A stretch of DNA of 64,000 nt from Palsa-892 sp963751615. Lineage in GTDB: Bacteria > Pseudomonadota > Alphaproteobacteria > Rhizobiales > Xanthobacteraceae. The DNA lies in assembly GCA_963751615.1 (NCBI GenBank), contig CAVVVG010000005.1, positions 1,612,001 through 1,676,000 on the forward strand, in the 5' to 3' direction. Below are positions 16,355-25,613 of the stretch, one piece after another; the stretch's first letter is position 1, and the number at the start of each line of letters is the position of its first letter. The position numbers were made by a program, and so were the translations under genes. The notes beneath the pieces are model-generated. The model ran no database searches, was not told the origin of the DNA, and saw only the letters and a list, made by a program, of their open reading frames with translations.

Positions 16355-18940
16355 TTAAATCGACACCATGGGAAGCGATGCGACTTTGGCATTTTGTCCG
16401 GGAGTGCTCGTTGTGTCCTGAGTTATGACCGAACTTGTGATGTCCGGGCCAATATCTGGCTTTGCGATCAAGGCTGCGATCGCATCAGGTGGAACCATCT
16501 TTGGCCCAGGATTGCCCGCGATGGCCAGATTCTCTTCCGACGGCAGTCCTGACTGCTTTTCTGGTTCGGTCTTTTCGGGTTCAATATTATTCGGGGCAAG
16601 AAGATCATCTAGGCCAAGTCTGTCCGGTTCGGAGGGTGTCGGTACGACGACAGGCACGGGCTTCGCAGAATGAAAGACTGGAATCATGCTCGCGAGACCA
16701 CCGAAGCGAACCGCGCCGAATATGATGCCGATCAGGAGGGAGCCGAGAACGAGCGCACGTTTCTTGCCGCTTAAGAGCTGAAGTGCGCCAGCGCTGGCCT
16801 TCATATTCGGTTTTTCAGCAGTGACCGATTGCTGGGCAGCGGCTTGCGCTGCGCGCCGCGCGGCGGCGATATAATCCGTCGTCGAAGCTGACTGGTCTTG
16901 CGGACGGGTCAATCCAGCAAGTGCCGCTTCCGAAATCGCAACACGCTCGGAAGCGCTTTGGTTCGGCTTGCCTCGAGGGGATCCGGAGCCGGGTTCGAGC
17001 GGATAATCATCCTTATCGCAGGCGCTCGTGACCGAGGCGGTCTCAGGATCGGATGCGATCGAACGGGGTTCGACGCGAATCTCGGGCGCTTTCGGACGCT
17101 GAACGGGTGAAAATCGCGGCACTTCTTCGCGGATCGGATTAAATGTTGGATTGGGTTCAACCGGGAAACGCCGATCAGTGAATTCGAAAGTTCGCCCGGG
17201 CGGCGACGTTACGCACTCAGAAGTGCGCATTGCATGTTCGGCGACTTCCATCGTCTTCGCGCGTGAAGTCTGAACAGACGGAAGTAGCGGCGCTTCTAAG
17301 GGAATCAGTTTGAGCGCCGAATTGGGTTCGACCGGGCCAAGCCGGTCGGAGATTTCGACATTTCGCGCGGGCGGCGGTGTTTCGCGCCCAGAAACACGCA
17401 TCGCACGCTCGGCGACTTCGATCGCACTCGCGCGCACTTCCTGCATTTGTCCGATTAGATCGCTCAAACCTTTTTCAATCGATCCGAGCCCTGCGAGACG
17501 CTCTTCAGCGGAGCTGAGCTTGTCCACAAGGCTTTTCATGGTGGTTTCAAGCCCACCAAAAGTGCCACGATGATCAAAGGCGCTTTCGATTTTCTCGAGA
17601 CGAGTCTTGATTTCATCGAACATGGGGGAGGCAGAAGGCTGCTGCGTCACGCCTTCCACACGCTCGGCGAAGTCATCAATTCTACGTTCCAGCGATCGGA
17701 CGACGTCCATCACCGCACCTTCGTTCGGTGACGGCGAATGCTCGAGCCGCTGGATCAGGATCTCAACCTGGCCGACAAGCGTTTTGAGCGCATCACCGGG
17801 TAGCGCGTTGGAAAGAAGGTCGCGGATTTCAGTAGTCTGCGCGTGCAGACGGTCGATAATCGTGCTGGCGAGGCCGTTCTCATTCAAGCTGTCAAGCTTG
17901 CTGGAAAGTGCTTGCAGATTATACTCAACCGCGGAAAAGCTTTCGGCGGGTTTCACTTCACTCAAGGCCCCCCGAATTTCCTGTAGCGCATTGACGATTT
18001 CGTGGACGCTCTGGTGCGTTTCTGCGAATGCGGCACGATCAATTCGTTTCGCGAGAGTTGCAATCGTGCGTTCGAGCGCCTCGATCGATTGGCGCGGTGT
18101 TAGATCGCCGAATAAACGGGTGAGGTCACTGACCTCGCGTCGAAGCATATCGATGGAATCGGATTGGTCGGCTGCGCAGCGGAATGCCTGCATTTCGTCA
18201 GCAAGCGATTTGATTTGGTGTTCGAGTCCGGTGAGTTGAACATCAGAGTGTTGGGCAAAACCGAAACGTGCGTCAATTGCTGCAAGCTTACGCTCGAGGT
18301 CCCGGCTATGCCCGCCATCGTCGAGCGCAGCCTGCCGTACTGTGATTTCAGCGATTGCTGCATCCAGTTCCGCGATCGAGGGTGGGCGCTGCGATGCTGC
18401 GTAACGAGTGTTCTCATGTGCGATCCGGCGGCTCATGTTTTCGATTTCGCGCGCGATCTCAGAAAGCTTGCGCTCGATCTCGGGCTCGCGCGAGGGAGCC
18501 GCGGCGCGTCCTTGCAAGAATAGGGTTTCCATCCGGCTATCGAGACGGTCGATCGCAGTCTTGATTTGATAGGGTGCGCTTTGGTCTTTCGAACGGACGT
18601 CGTCGATTAGTCCGTCAATGCGGTCAGTCAACGTCTCCACCGAATGAAGCAGCCTGGAATCGGAGCGTTCCTCGCGCGGTTTGGTGCGCCCCTGCTGAGG
18701 ATGCGTTTGCATAAGATGGTCGAGCCGTTCGGAGATATCGTTGAGTTGATGCTGAAGTTGATCATTGTTACCGCGCGGATAATTCGGAGACCGCGAAATT
18801 GTATATTCGCCAGCCGATCCGCGGATCGCGGCTTCAAGCCATTCGCCAACTGAAAGGCCCGCACGCCGTGCTGCCTCGCGTGCCGTAGCCCAGGTATTGG
18901 GCTCCACCGCGTTCACGCTCCAGGGCACATCGGCGGTCAT
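16355..18940 (-). CDS. PodJ-like coiled-coil membrane protein, N-terminal part
   Basis: 861 residues: an N-terminal SVGEWLEAAIRGSA segment, a long coiled-coil region (about 60-480), a proline-rich linker, and one membrane helix (ALVLGSLLIGIIFGAVRFGG) near residue 740, then a periplasmic tail ending at VASLPMVSI. The architecture matches alphaproteobacterial localization factors of the PodJ type and peptidoglycan-binding SEL1 proteins, which organise the cell pole or division site. The SEL1 repeats that should follow the tail are cut off by the TAA at 16355-16357. Confidence 0.75.
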   Translation of the reverse strand: MTADVPWSVNAVEPNTWATAREAARRAGLSVGEWLEAAIRGSAGEYTISRSPNYPRGNNDQLQHQLNDISERLDHLMQTHPQQGRTKPREERSDSRLLHSVETLTDRIDGLIDDVRSKDQSAPYQIKTAIDRLDSRMETLFLQGRAAAPSREPEIERKLSEIAREIENMSRRIAHENTRYAASQRPPSIAELDAAIAEITVRQAALDDGGHSRDLERKLAAIDARFGFAQHSDVQLTGLEHQIKSLADEMQAFRCAADQSDSIDMLRREVSDLTRLFGDLTPRQSIEALERTIATLAKRIDRAAFAETHQSVHEIVNALQEIRGALSEVKPAESFSAVEYNLQALSSKLDSLNENGLASTIIDRLHAQTTEIRDLLSNALPGDALKTLVGQVEILIQRLEHSPSPNEGAVMDVVRSLERRIDDFAERVEGVTQQPSASPMFDEIKTRLEKIESAFDHRGTFGGLETTMKSLVDKLSSAEERLAGLGSIEKGLSDLIGQMQEVRASAIEVAERAMRVSGRETPPPARNVEISDRLGPVEPNSALKLIPLEAPLLPSVQTSRAKTMEVAEHAMRTSECVTSPPGRTFEFTDRRFPVEPNPTFNPIREEVPRFSPVQRPKAPEIRVEPRSIASDPETASVTSACDKDDYPLEPGSGSPRGKPNQSASERVAISEAALAGLTRPQDQSASTTDYIAAARRAAQAAAQQSVTAEKPNMKASAGALQLLSGKKRALVLGSLLIGIIFGAVRFGGLASMIPVFHSAKPVPVVVPTPSEPDRLGLDDLLAPNNIEPEKTEPEKQSGLPSEENLAIAGNPGPKMVPPDAIAALIAKPDIGPDITSSVITQDTTSTPGQNAKVASLPMVSI

Positions 18941-19099
18941 TGCGGGTCCTAATCAGGGAGCGTAAGAGCCAATTCACAGCCCGGGCGAAACGCAGCGCTC
19001 TCAGTCGCAACCCTTTCATTTTCTTGGTAAATATCGGGTTAACTTCGGCGGCTCGATCCCAAAAGGGCAGCTGACTTCAAAGATTTGCGCGTCCTCATG

Positions 19100-19115
19100 T
19101 TGACGTTTACGTAAG
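19100..19115 (+). promoter_or_regulatory. LiuR-type MerR operator and promoter
   Basis: TTGACGTTTACGTAAG is an imperfect dyad close to the known LiuR operator pattern TTTACGTTAACGTAAA. It contains a -35-like TTGACG, and a -10-like TATTAA lies at 19122-19127 after a 16-base spacer. It sits about 45 bases before the MerR gene, so the regulator probably controls itself and the beta-oxidation operon behind it. Confidence 0.5.
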
Positions 19116-19160
19116 CTGGTGTATTAACGCGGCCACCGCACACTCATCGAGGAAAACGCC

Positions 19161-19631
19161 ATGCGTGGCGATATTGGTTCTGCCAATGGCAGCAAGCGCA
19201 GGGAGCCCATGCCCGATCTGGTCATCGGGGTGGATCGCGAAACCGCTGGCGCCCGCGCTTCCCAGGAAACGTTCCATATCCGCGATTTAACAAGGGAATT
19301 TAAGGTCACAGCCCGCACGCTCCGGTTTTATGAAGAGCGAGGGCTAATTTCGCCCCGTCGCGAAGGGCAAGAACGCGTTTATAATCGCCGCGACCGCGCC
19401 CGTCTGATGCTGGTGCTCATGGGCAAAAGCGTCGGCTTTTCTCTCGATGAGATTCGCGCAATGCTGGACCTATATGATGTTGGTGACCGGCAGACCACCC
19501 AGCTTAAGGTCGCGCTGAGCCGGTTCCACGAGCAGATTGAGAAGCTCAAGGTTCAGCGGCGCGACATCGACAAGGCAATTGCCGAGCTTGAACGTGCGAG
19601 CGAACTTGTCGCGATCAAACTCGGACGTTAA
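19161..19631 (+). CDS. MerR family regulator, LiuR-like
   Basis: 156 residues. The winged helix-turn-helix is near residues 37-105 (RDLTREFKVTARTLRFYEERGL, then SPRREGQERVYNRRDRARL), followed by a dimerisation coiled coil. There is no cysteine-rich metal site, as in LiuR and related MerR regulators of fatty-acid and branched-chain amino-acid breakdown. It lies 30 bases before an acyl-CoA dehydrogenase gene, which supports that role. An internal ATG at 19209 would trim the first 16 residues. Confidence 0.88.
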   Translation: MRGDIGSANGSKRREPMPDLVIGVDRETAGARASQETFHIRDLTREFKVTARTLRFYEERGLISPRREGQERVYNRRDRARLMLVLMGKSVGFSLDEIRAMLDLYDVGDRQTTQLKVALSRFHEQIEKLKVQRRDIDKAIAELERASELVAIKLGR

Positions 19632-19661
19632 GGCCGCAGCGTAGAGAGGGCGGAGGAAAAC

Positions 19662-21452
19662 ATGCCGAATTACAACGCTCCCGTCGAGGACGTGCTTTTT
19701 CTTCTGAAGGATGTGTTTCAATACGAGCGCTATAACAACCTGCCGGGTTTTGCCGACGCGAATTTGGAAACAATGACGGCGATCCTGTCCGAAGGAGGAA
19801 AATTCTGCGAGCAGGTTCTTCAGCCGCTCAATCGGGTTGGAGATACCGAAGGCTGCAAGCGCAATACCGATGGATCGGTGACTACACCGAAGGGTTTCAA
19901 GGAAGCTTACAAACAGATGGCCGAGGGTGGCTGGATCGGACTCGCCGCTGACACCAAATATGGCGGACAAGGCCTCCCGTACACGGTCAATGCTGCTTTT
20001 AGCGAATTCGTTTTTGCCTCCAACATGTCGTTCGGTATGTATCCGGGCCTGTCGATGGGTGCCTATCGCGCGCTTTCCATGCATGGCAGCGAAGAACAAA
20101 AGAATTTGTATCTGCCGAAACTCGCTTCTGGTGAATGGTCTGGTACAATGAACCTGACAGAGGCGCATTGCGGCACAGATCTTGGCCTGATCCGCACAAA
20201 AGCTATTCCGCAAAAGGACGGGAGCTATAAAATCACTGGCACCAAAATTTTTATTTCCGCCGGCGAGCACGATCTTTCAAAAAATATTGTTCATCTTGTT
20301 CTCGCGCGTATCGAAGGCGCGCCCGAAGGTGTTAAGGGAATTTCCCTTTTCGTCGCGCCGAAATTGAAAGTGAATGCCGACGGTTCAGTCGGCGGCCCGA
20401 ATGGCGTCACCTGCGGTTCGATCGAAGAGAAAATGGGCATTCACGGCAATTCAACCTGCGTCATCAATTACGACGGTGCAACCGGCTGGCTCGTTGGTGA
20501 GGCAAACCGCGGACTTAATGCGATGTTCGTGATGATGAACGAAGCGCGTCTCGGAGTCGGAATTCAGGGCCTCGCGCTTTCCGAAGTTTCCTATCAAAAT
20601 GCTGTGCAATACGCGAAAGATCGTCTGCAGGGCCGCTCGATTTCGGGTGTCAAAGAACCGGGCAAGCCTGCGGATCCGATTATTGTGCACCCAGACATTC
20701 GCCGCATGCTCATGACGATGCGTGCTTTCAACGAAGCGGCGCGTGCTTTGATGTTATGGACCGCGCTCAAGGGCGACGTTGCGATTCAATCCGACGACGA
20801 GAAAACTCGCCAGGCGGCCGATGATTACATGGGCTTGCTAACGCCTGTCATTAAAGGGGTTTTTACCGACAAGGGCTTCGAAAATGCCGTCATGGCCCAG
20901 CAGGTCTTTGGTGGGCACGGCTACATTAAAGAGCATGGCATGGAGCAGTTCGTGCGCGATGCACGAATAGCCATGATCTATGAGGGCGCAAACGGAATTC
21001 AGGCGCTCGATCTCGTTGGTCGCAAACTCGGCAAAGATGGCGGCCGCGCGCTGATGACATTTTTCGGAGAAGTTTCGGCCTTCATTAAGGAAAATGCTAC
21101 CGACGACATGAAGCCCTATGTTGTACCGCTGCAGAATGCGCTTGGTCACCTCCAGCTTGCAGCCACGTGGTTCATGCAGAACGCGTTGAAGGCGCCGGAC
21201 AATGCTGGTGCGGGCGCTTATGATTTTATGCATCTATTCGGCCTCGTCGCGCTTGGTTACATGTGGGCGCAGATCGCCAAGGCCGCGCTCGCGACGAGAA
21301 TAAGCGGTAACGGCGCCGGCCCGCGCATGGGCGCGAAACTCGTCACCGGAAAATTCTTCATGGAACGAATGCTGCCCGAAACCGCCGCACATCTCGCACG
21401 TATCCAGGCGGGTGCGAGCAGCGTAATGGAACTTTCAGCGGAGGCATTTTGA
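19662..21452 (+). CDS. Acyl-CoA dehydrogenase
   Basis: A 596-residue FAD enzyme doing the first step of beta-oxidation. It is the long type with an extra C-terminal domain. Signatures are GTMNLTEAHCGTDLG near residue 163, the FAD-side QVFGGHGYIKEHGMEQ near residue 410, and the catalytic glutamate in IYEGANGIQALDLVGRK near residue 440. It heads an operon with a thiolase and a FadJ-type enzyme. The chain-length preference is not visible. Confidence 0.94.
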   Translation: MPNYNAPVEDVLFLLKDVFQYERYNNLPGFADANLETMTAILSEGGKFCEQVLQPLNRVGDTEGCKRNTDGSVTTPKGFKEAYKQMAEGGWIGLAADTKYGGQGLPYTVNAAFSEFVFASNMSFGMYPGLSMGAYRALSMHGSEEQKNLYLPKLASGEWSGTMNLTEAHCGTDLGLIRTKAIPQKDGSYKITGTKIFISAGEHDLSKNIVHLVLARIEGAPEGVKGISLFVAPKLKVNADGSVGGPNGVTCGSIEEKMGIHGNSTCVINYDGATGWLVGEANRGLNAMFVMMNEARLGVGIQGLALSEVSYQNAVQYAKDRLQGRSISGVKEPGKPADPIIVHPDIRRMLMTMRAFNEAARALMLWTALKGDVAIQSDDEKTRQAADDYMGLLTPVIKGVFTDKGFENAVMAQQVFGGHGYIKEHGMEQFVRDARIAMIYEGANGIQALDLVGRKLGKDGGRALMTFFGEVSAFIKENATDDMKPYVVPLQNALGHLQLAATWFMQNALKAPDNAGAGAYDFMHLFGLVALGYMWAQIAKAALATRISGNGAGPRMGAKLVTGKFFMERMLPETAAHLARIQAGASSVMELSAEAF

Positions 21453-21454
21453 AT

Positions 21455-22759
21455 ATGGCAAAATCGAAGAAAAAATCCGCCAAGGCGAAAGCCAAGTCGG
21501 CAAGTAAGAAACCCTCATTGAAGGGCAAGCACGGGTTGCTTTCGAGCGTCTCGCGTGATGCGTTCATTTATGATCACGTCCGCACGCCGAGGGGCCGCGG
21601 CAAGAACGATGGCTCGCTGCACGAATGCACGACACTCGAACTCGCCCGTCAAGCACTCGTCGCAATCAAGGACCGTAATAGATTCGATCCGAAACTGATC
21701 GAAGATGTAGTACTCGGTTGCGTCGATCCGGTTGGCGAAGCAGGCAGCGACATTGCGCGCGTTGCGGCAATCGCCGCCGACTACGGCAAGGAAGTACCGG
21801 GCATTCAAATCAATCGTTTTTGTGCGTCCGGTCTGGAAGCTGTGAATTTCGCCGCGGCCCAGGTCAAGTCGGGTGCGAAGGAACTCACGATCGGCGGCGG
21901 CGTCGAATCGATGTCGCGTGTCGGCATTGGCGCCTCGGGCGGTGCCTGGCCAGTGGACCCGTCGATCGCGATTAAATCCTATTTCATGCCGCAGGGCGTC
22001 TCGGCTGATCTCATAGCGACGAAATACGGTTTCTCTCGAGATGACGTCGACGAGTATGCGGTGATGAGCCAGAAGCGTGCGGCAAAAGCGTGGGAAGAAG
22101 GACGCTTTGCCAATTCCGTCGTGCCGGTAACCGACATCAACGGCCTACCGATACTGGTAAAGGACGAGCACATGCGGCCGAATGCCGACATGCAATCGCT
22201 CGCGGCGTTGAAACCTTCCTTTGTGCAAATGGGCGAGTTTGGTGGCTTCGATGCGGTCGCAACACAGGCGCATCCTGATGTCGAATATGTGAAGCATGTT
22301 CACCATCCGGGCAATTCGTCTGGCATTGTGGACGGAGCCGCGGCCATACTGGTGGGGTCGAAGGACGCGGGCAAGGCGCTGGGCAAGAAACCGCGTGCAC
22401 GCATCCGGCAGTTCGCGTCGATTGGTTCCGACCCGGCGCTGATGTTGACCGGTCCTATCGATGTTACCGAGCGTGCGCTCAAAAAGGCAGGCATGAAGCT
22501 TTCCGACATTGATTTGTTCGAGCTGAACGAAGCCTTCGCCTCAGTTGTGCTCCGATTCATGCAGCATTTTGAGATCGACAAGGACCAGATCAACGTAAAC
22601 GGCGGGGCGATTGCCATGGGGCATCCGCTCGGTGCAACGGGAGCTATGATTCTGGGCACCGTTCTCGACGAACTGGAACGTAGCGGCAAGGAAACAGCGC
22701 TCGTCACGCTTTGCATCGGCGCCGGCATGGGAACGGCGACGATCATCGAGCGCGTCTAA
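21455..22759 (+). CDS. fadA: Acetyl-CoA acyltransferase (3-ketoacyl-CoA thiolase)
   Basis: Last step of beta-oxidation. The nucleophile cysteine is in NRFCASGLEA near residue 121, the GHP histidine in AIAMGHPLGATG near residue 386 and the second cysteine in TLCIGAGMG near residue 416. The ATG at 21455 follows GGAGG; a TTG two codons earlier overlaps the upstream stop. Before the thiolase fold, which begins near residue 33, lies an unusual lysine/alanine/serine-rich stretch of about 28 residues. Together with the next gene it should form the trifunctional complex. Confidence 0.93.
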   Translation: MAKSKKKSAKAKAKSASKKPSLKGKHGLLSSVSRDAFIYDHVRTPRGRGKNDGSLHECTTLELARQALVAIKDRNRFDPKLIEDVVLGCVDPVGEAGSDIARVAAIAADYGKEVPGIQINRFCASGLEAVNFAAAQVKSGAKELTIGGGVESMSRVGIGASGGAWPVDPSIAIKSYFMPQGVSADLIATKYGFSRDDVDEYAVMSQKRAAKAWEEGRFANSVVPVTDINGLPILVKDEHMRPNADMQSLAALKPSFVQMGEFGGFDAVATQAHPDVEYVKHVHHPGNSSGIVDGAAAILVGSKDAGKALGKKPRARIRQFASIGSDPALMLTGPIDVTERALKKAGMKLSDIDLFELNEAFASVVLRFMQHFEIDKDQINVNGGAIAMGHPLGATGAMILGTVLDELERSGKETALVTLCIGAGMGTATIIERV

Positions 22760-22827
22760 AAATTTTTCCAAAGCCCGCGCGAAAGCGCGAGTGTTTCATT
22801 AACAGAAAGAAAAGACGAGGGCTTGTT

Positions 22828-25040
22828 ATGGGTTACAAGAATTTCAAATTCGATGTGGATACGGACGGCATTGCTCTCGTTACCTGGGACATGCCTGGAA
22901 AGTCGATGAACGTCATCGACCAGAGCGTTACGGACGAACTTTCCCAGATCGTCGATAAGGTTGCGAGCGACGCGGCAGTCAAAGGCGCTGTCGTCACCTC
23001 CGGCAAGGATACGTTTTCCGGTGGTGCCGATCTCACCATGCTGCAGGGACTCGGTAAGGCTTTCAACGATATCGCAAAGGCAAAGGGCGAAAAAGCCGCG
23101 ATGCAGCTTTTTTTGACGAATCGCGAAAACTTTCGCTCGTATTTCGCAGGCTGGAAAAATCCGGCAAACCATGGGTTGCTGCGATTAACGGCACCTGTAT
23201 GGGCGGCGCTTTCGAGCTTGCGCTCTCGTGTCATCGCCGCTTCGCGGCGGACAATCCGAAGTCGCGTCTCGGCCTTCCGGAAGTAAAGGTGGGCCTGTTC
23301 CCAGGCGGTGGCGGTACGCAGCGTGTCGCGCGCATGTTGCAGACGACCGATGCGCTTCAATTTTTATTTCGCGGTGAGCAGCTTCGCGTGAGTAAGGCTA
23401 AGGACATGAAGCTGATCGACGAAATCGTGCCTGTCGATAAACTCATCGAAAGCGCGAAAGCTTGGATCAAGAACGGCGGAAAGGGCGTGCAACCGTGGGA
23501 TCTCGAAGGCTTCAAGCTGCCCAGCGGTCCGGTTTTCTCCAAAGGCGGCATGATGACCTGGCCGCCCGCGAACGCGATCTATCGCCGCGAGACGTATGAC
23601 AATTACCCGGCAGTTAAAGCAATACTGAAGTGTGTGTTTGAAGGCCTGCAGTTGCCAATGGACACGGCGCTTAAGGTCGAGTCGCGCTATTTCGCAAACA
23701 TTCTGCGCACCAAGGAAGCGCGCGCAATGATTCGCTCGCTTTTTGTTTCGATGCAGGAGCTAAACAAGGGTGCACGTCGGCCGCAGAACGTACCAGTGAA
23801 AAAGATCAATAAGATTGCGGTTCTCGGCGCGGGCTTCATGGGCGCGAGCATTGCTTACGTCACGGCGCAAGTCGGCATTGACGTAGTGTTGCTCGACCGA
23901 GACATGCCGTCGGCAGAAAAAGGCAAGCAGCTCTCCCATAAGCTCATTTCGGATCAAATCGCGAAAGGTCGGGCCAAAGCGGAAGACCGCGATGTGTTGC
24001 TGGCACGCATCAAACCGACCGCTGACTACGCCGATATCGCGGGCGCGGATCTCGTTGTCGAAGCCGTGTTCGAGGATCGCAAGATTAAGGCCGATGTGAT
24101 CGCTAAATCGGAAGCGGTGTTGGGACCAGATGTCATTTTTGGCTCGAACACATCGACTCTGCCGATCACCTCTCTCGCCGACATTTCCAAACGGCCGGAC
24201 CATTTTGTGGGCATCCACTTTTTCTCGCCGGTAGACAAGATGATGCTGGTAGAGGTCATTAAAGGAAAAAAGACCGGTGATGCAGCGATCGCCATGGCCC
24301 TCGATTATGTGCGCGCGATCAAAAAGACGCCGATCGTCGTGAACGATTCACGTGGGTTCTATACGTCGCGCGTGGTCGGCACGTATATCCGCGAGGGTCA
24401 TATGATGCTGACCGAAGGCGTGCCAGCAGCAATGGTCGAAAATATCGGCCGTATGGCGGGTATGCCCGTCGGGCCGCTTTCGCTCAACGATGAGGTTGCG
24501 GTCGATCTCGCCTGGAAAATCCTGCAGGCAACGAAGGCCGATCTCGGCAGCGACTTCATCGATCCGCGCCAAGAAAAACTACTCGAAGAAATGGTGCAGA
24601 AGCGGGGACGTTACGGCCGCAAGAATGGCAAGGGCTTCTACGACTATCCCGAAAATCAGCCGAAGCGGCTGTGGCCGGGAATCGTCGATATTGTCGGCAA
24701 ACCAAAACCAGCAGAATACTTCAGCGTGGATGAGTTAAAAACGCGTCTTCTAGCCATTCAGGCGCTAGAAACTGCACGCTGCGTCGAGGAGGGTGTCATA
24801 ACCGACATGCGCGATGCGGATGTTGGCAGCATTCTTGGCTTCGGCTATGCGCCTTTCACCGGCGGCACGCTGTCCTACATCGACGGCATGGGCGCGGAGA
24901 AGTTCGTGCAGATTTGCGAAAGCTTCGCGAAGAAATACGGCGCACGTTTCAAGCCGAATGCTTTGCTGCTTGAAATGGCGAAGAAGGGAGACACATTTTA
25001 TGGCCGTTTCCAGAACATGGCGGACAAAAAGGCGGCCTGA
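22828..25040 (+). pseudogene. fadJ: FadJ-type fatty oxidation multienzyme, frameshifted at a T7 tract
   Basis: Enoyl-CoA hydratase plus 3-hydroxyacyl-CoA dehydrogenase, about 737 residues if joined. The first 93 or so codons from ATG 22828 read in one frame (MGYKNFKFDVDTDGIALVTW onward). Homology then passes to the -1 frame exactly at seven T residues (23108-23114), continuing FFDESRKLSLVFRR, SGKPWVAAINGTCMGGAFE, LPEVKVGLFPGGGGTQRV and the NAD-site AVLGAGFMGASIAYV. One missing T would explain it. T TTT TTG at 23109-23115 is also an in-phase -1 slippery heptamer. It may therefore be broken, mis-sequenced, or expressed by frameshifting. Confidence 0.85.
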
Positions 25041-25100
25041 TGCCACGTTTACGGATGTGGGCCATCAGTTTCGGGTGGCCTCGCCCGCTGGAGTGTCGTG

Positions 25101-25541
25101 ATGAAAAAACTAGTTTTCATAATTCTTTTAATGGTCGGTACGAAAATGGCACTACCGGCGTTCGCGCAAACCGTGGACTCGGCCAAGGTTGCCCCGGATA
25201 ACGAAAACGGCCGTTTCAGCATGAGCCCGGTTGCCGACGGCGTGATGCGGCTCGACACCCGTACCGGACTGGTTTCGCTCTGCCGCAAGCGTACAGATAA
25301 TTGGGCGTGCGAGGCGGTAGCCGATGATCGCGCCGCTTACGAGAAAGAGATCGGCCGCCTACAAGAAAAGGTGAACAGGCTCGAAAGCGAGCTTGGGCGA
25401 GGCACGAACAAACAGACTGAACTGAAGCTACCTAGTGACGCCGAAGTTGACCGTGTAATGAAGTTTTTCGAAAATATATTCCGTCGCTTCATCGGCATGA
25501 TGGAAAGTTTGCAGCGGGAAAAACAGGAAAAGGGTACTTAA
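25101..25541 (+). CDS. Exported coiled-coil protein of unknown function
   Basis: About 146 residues: a signal peptide (KKLVFIILLMVGTKMALPAF, cleavage near AFAQ), a short cysteine-bearing segment LVSLCRKRTDNWACEAV near residue 60 whose two cysteines may pair, then a coiled coil (YEKEIGRLQEKVNRLESEL). GTG 25098 lies one codon upstream of the ATG. Similar small proteins occur in Hyphomicrobiales, with no known role. It is 60 bases after fadJ and may be read through from that operon. Confidence 0.7.
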   Translation: MKKLVFIILLMVGTKMALPAFAQTVDSAKVAPDNENGRFSMSPVADGVMRLDTRTGLVSLCRKRTDNWACEAVADDRAAYEKEIGRLQEKVNRLESELGRGTNKQTELKLPSDAEVDRVMKFFENIFRRFIGMMESLQREKQEKGT

Positions 25542-25613
25542 CCATCGGCGGAATTTGTATTCCAGTGCGGGCATAGCGGTTGCAATGAAATTCCGTAAAG
25601 TGGAACATGGGCG

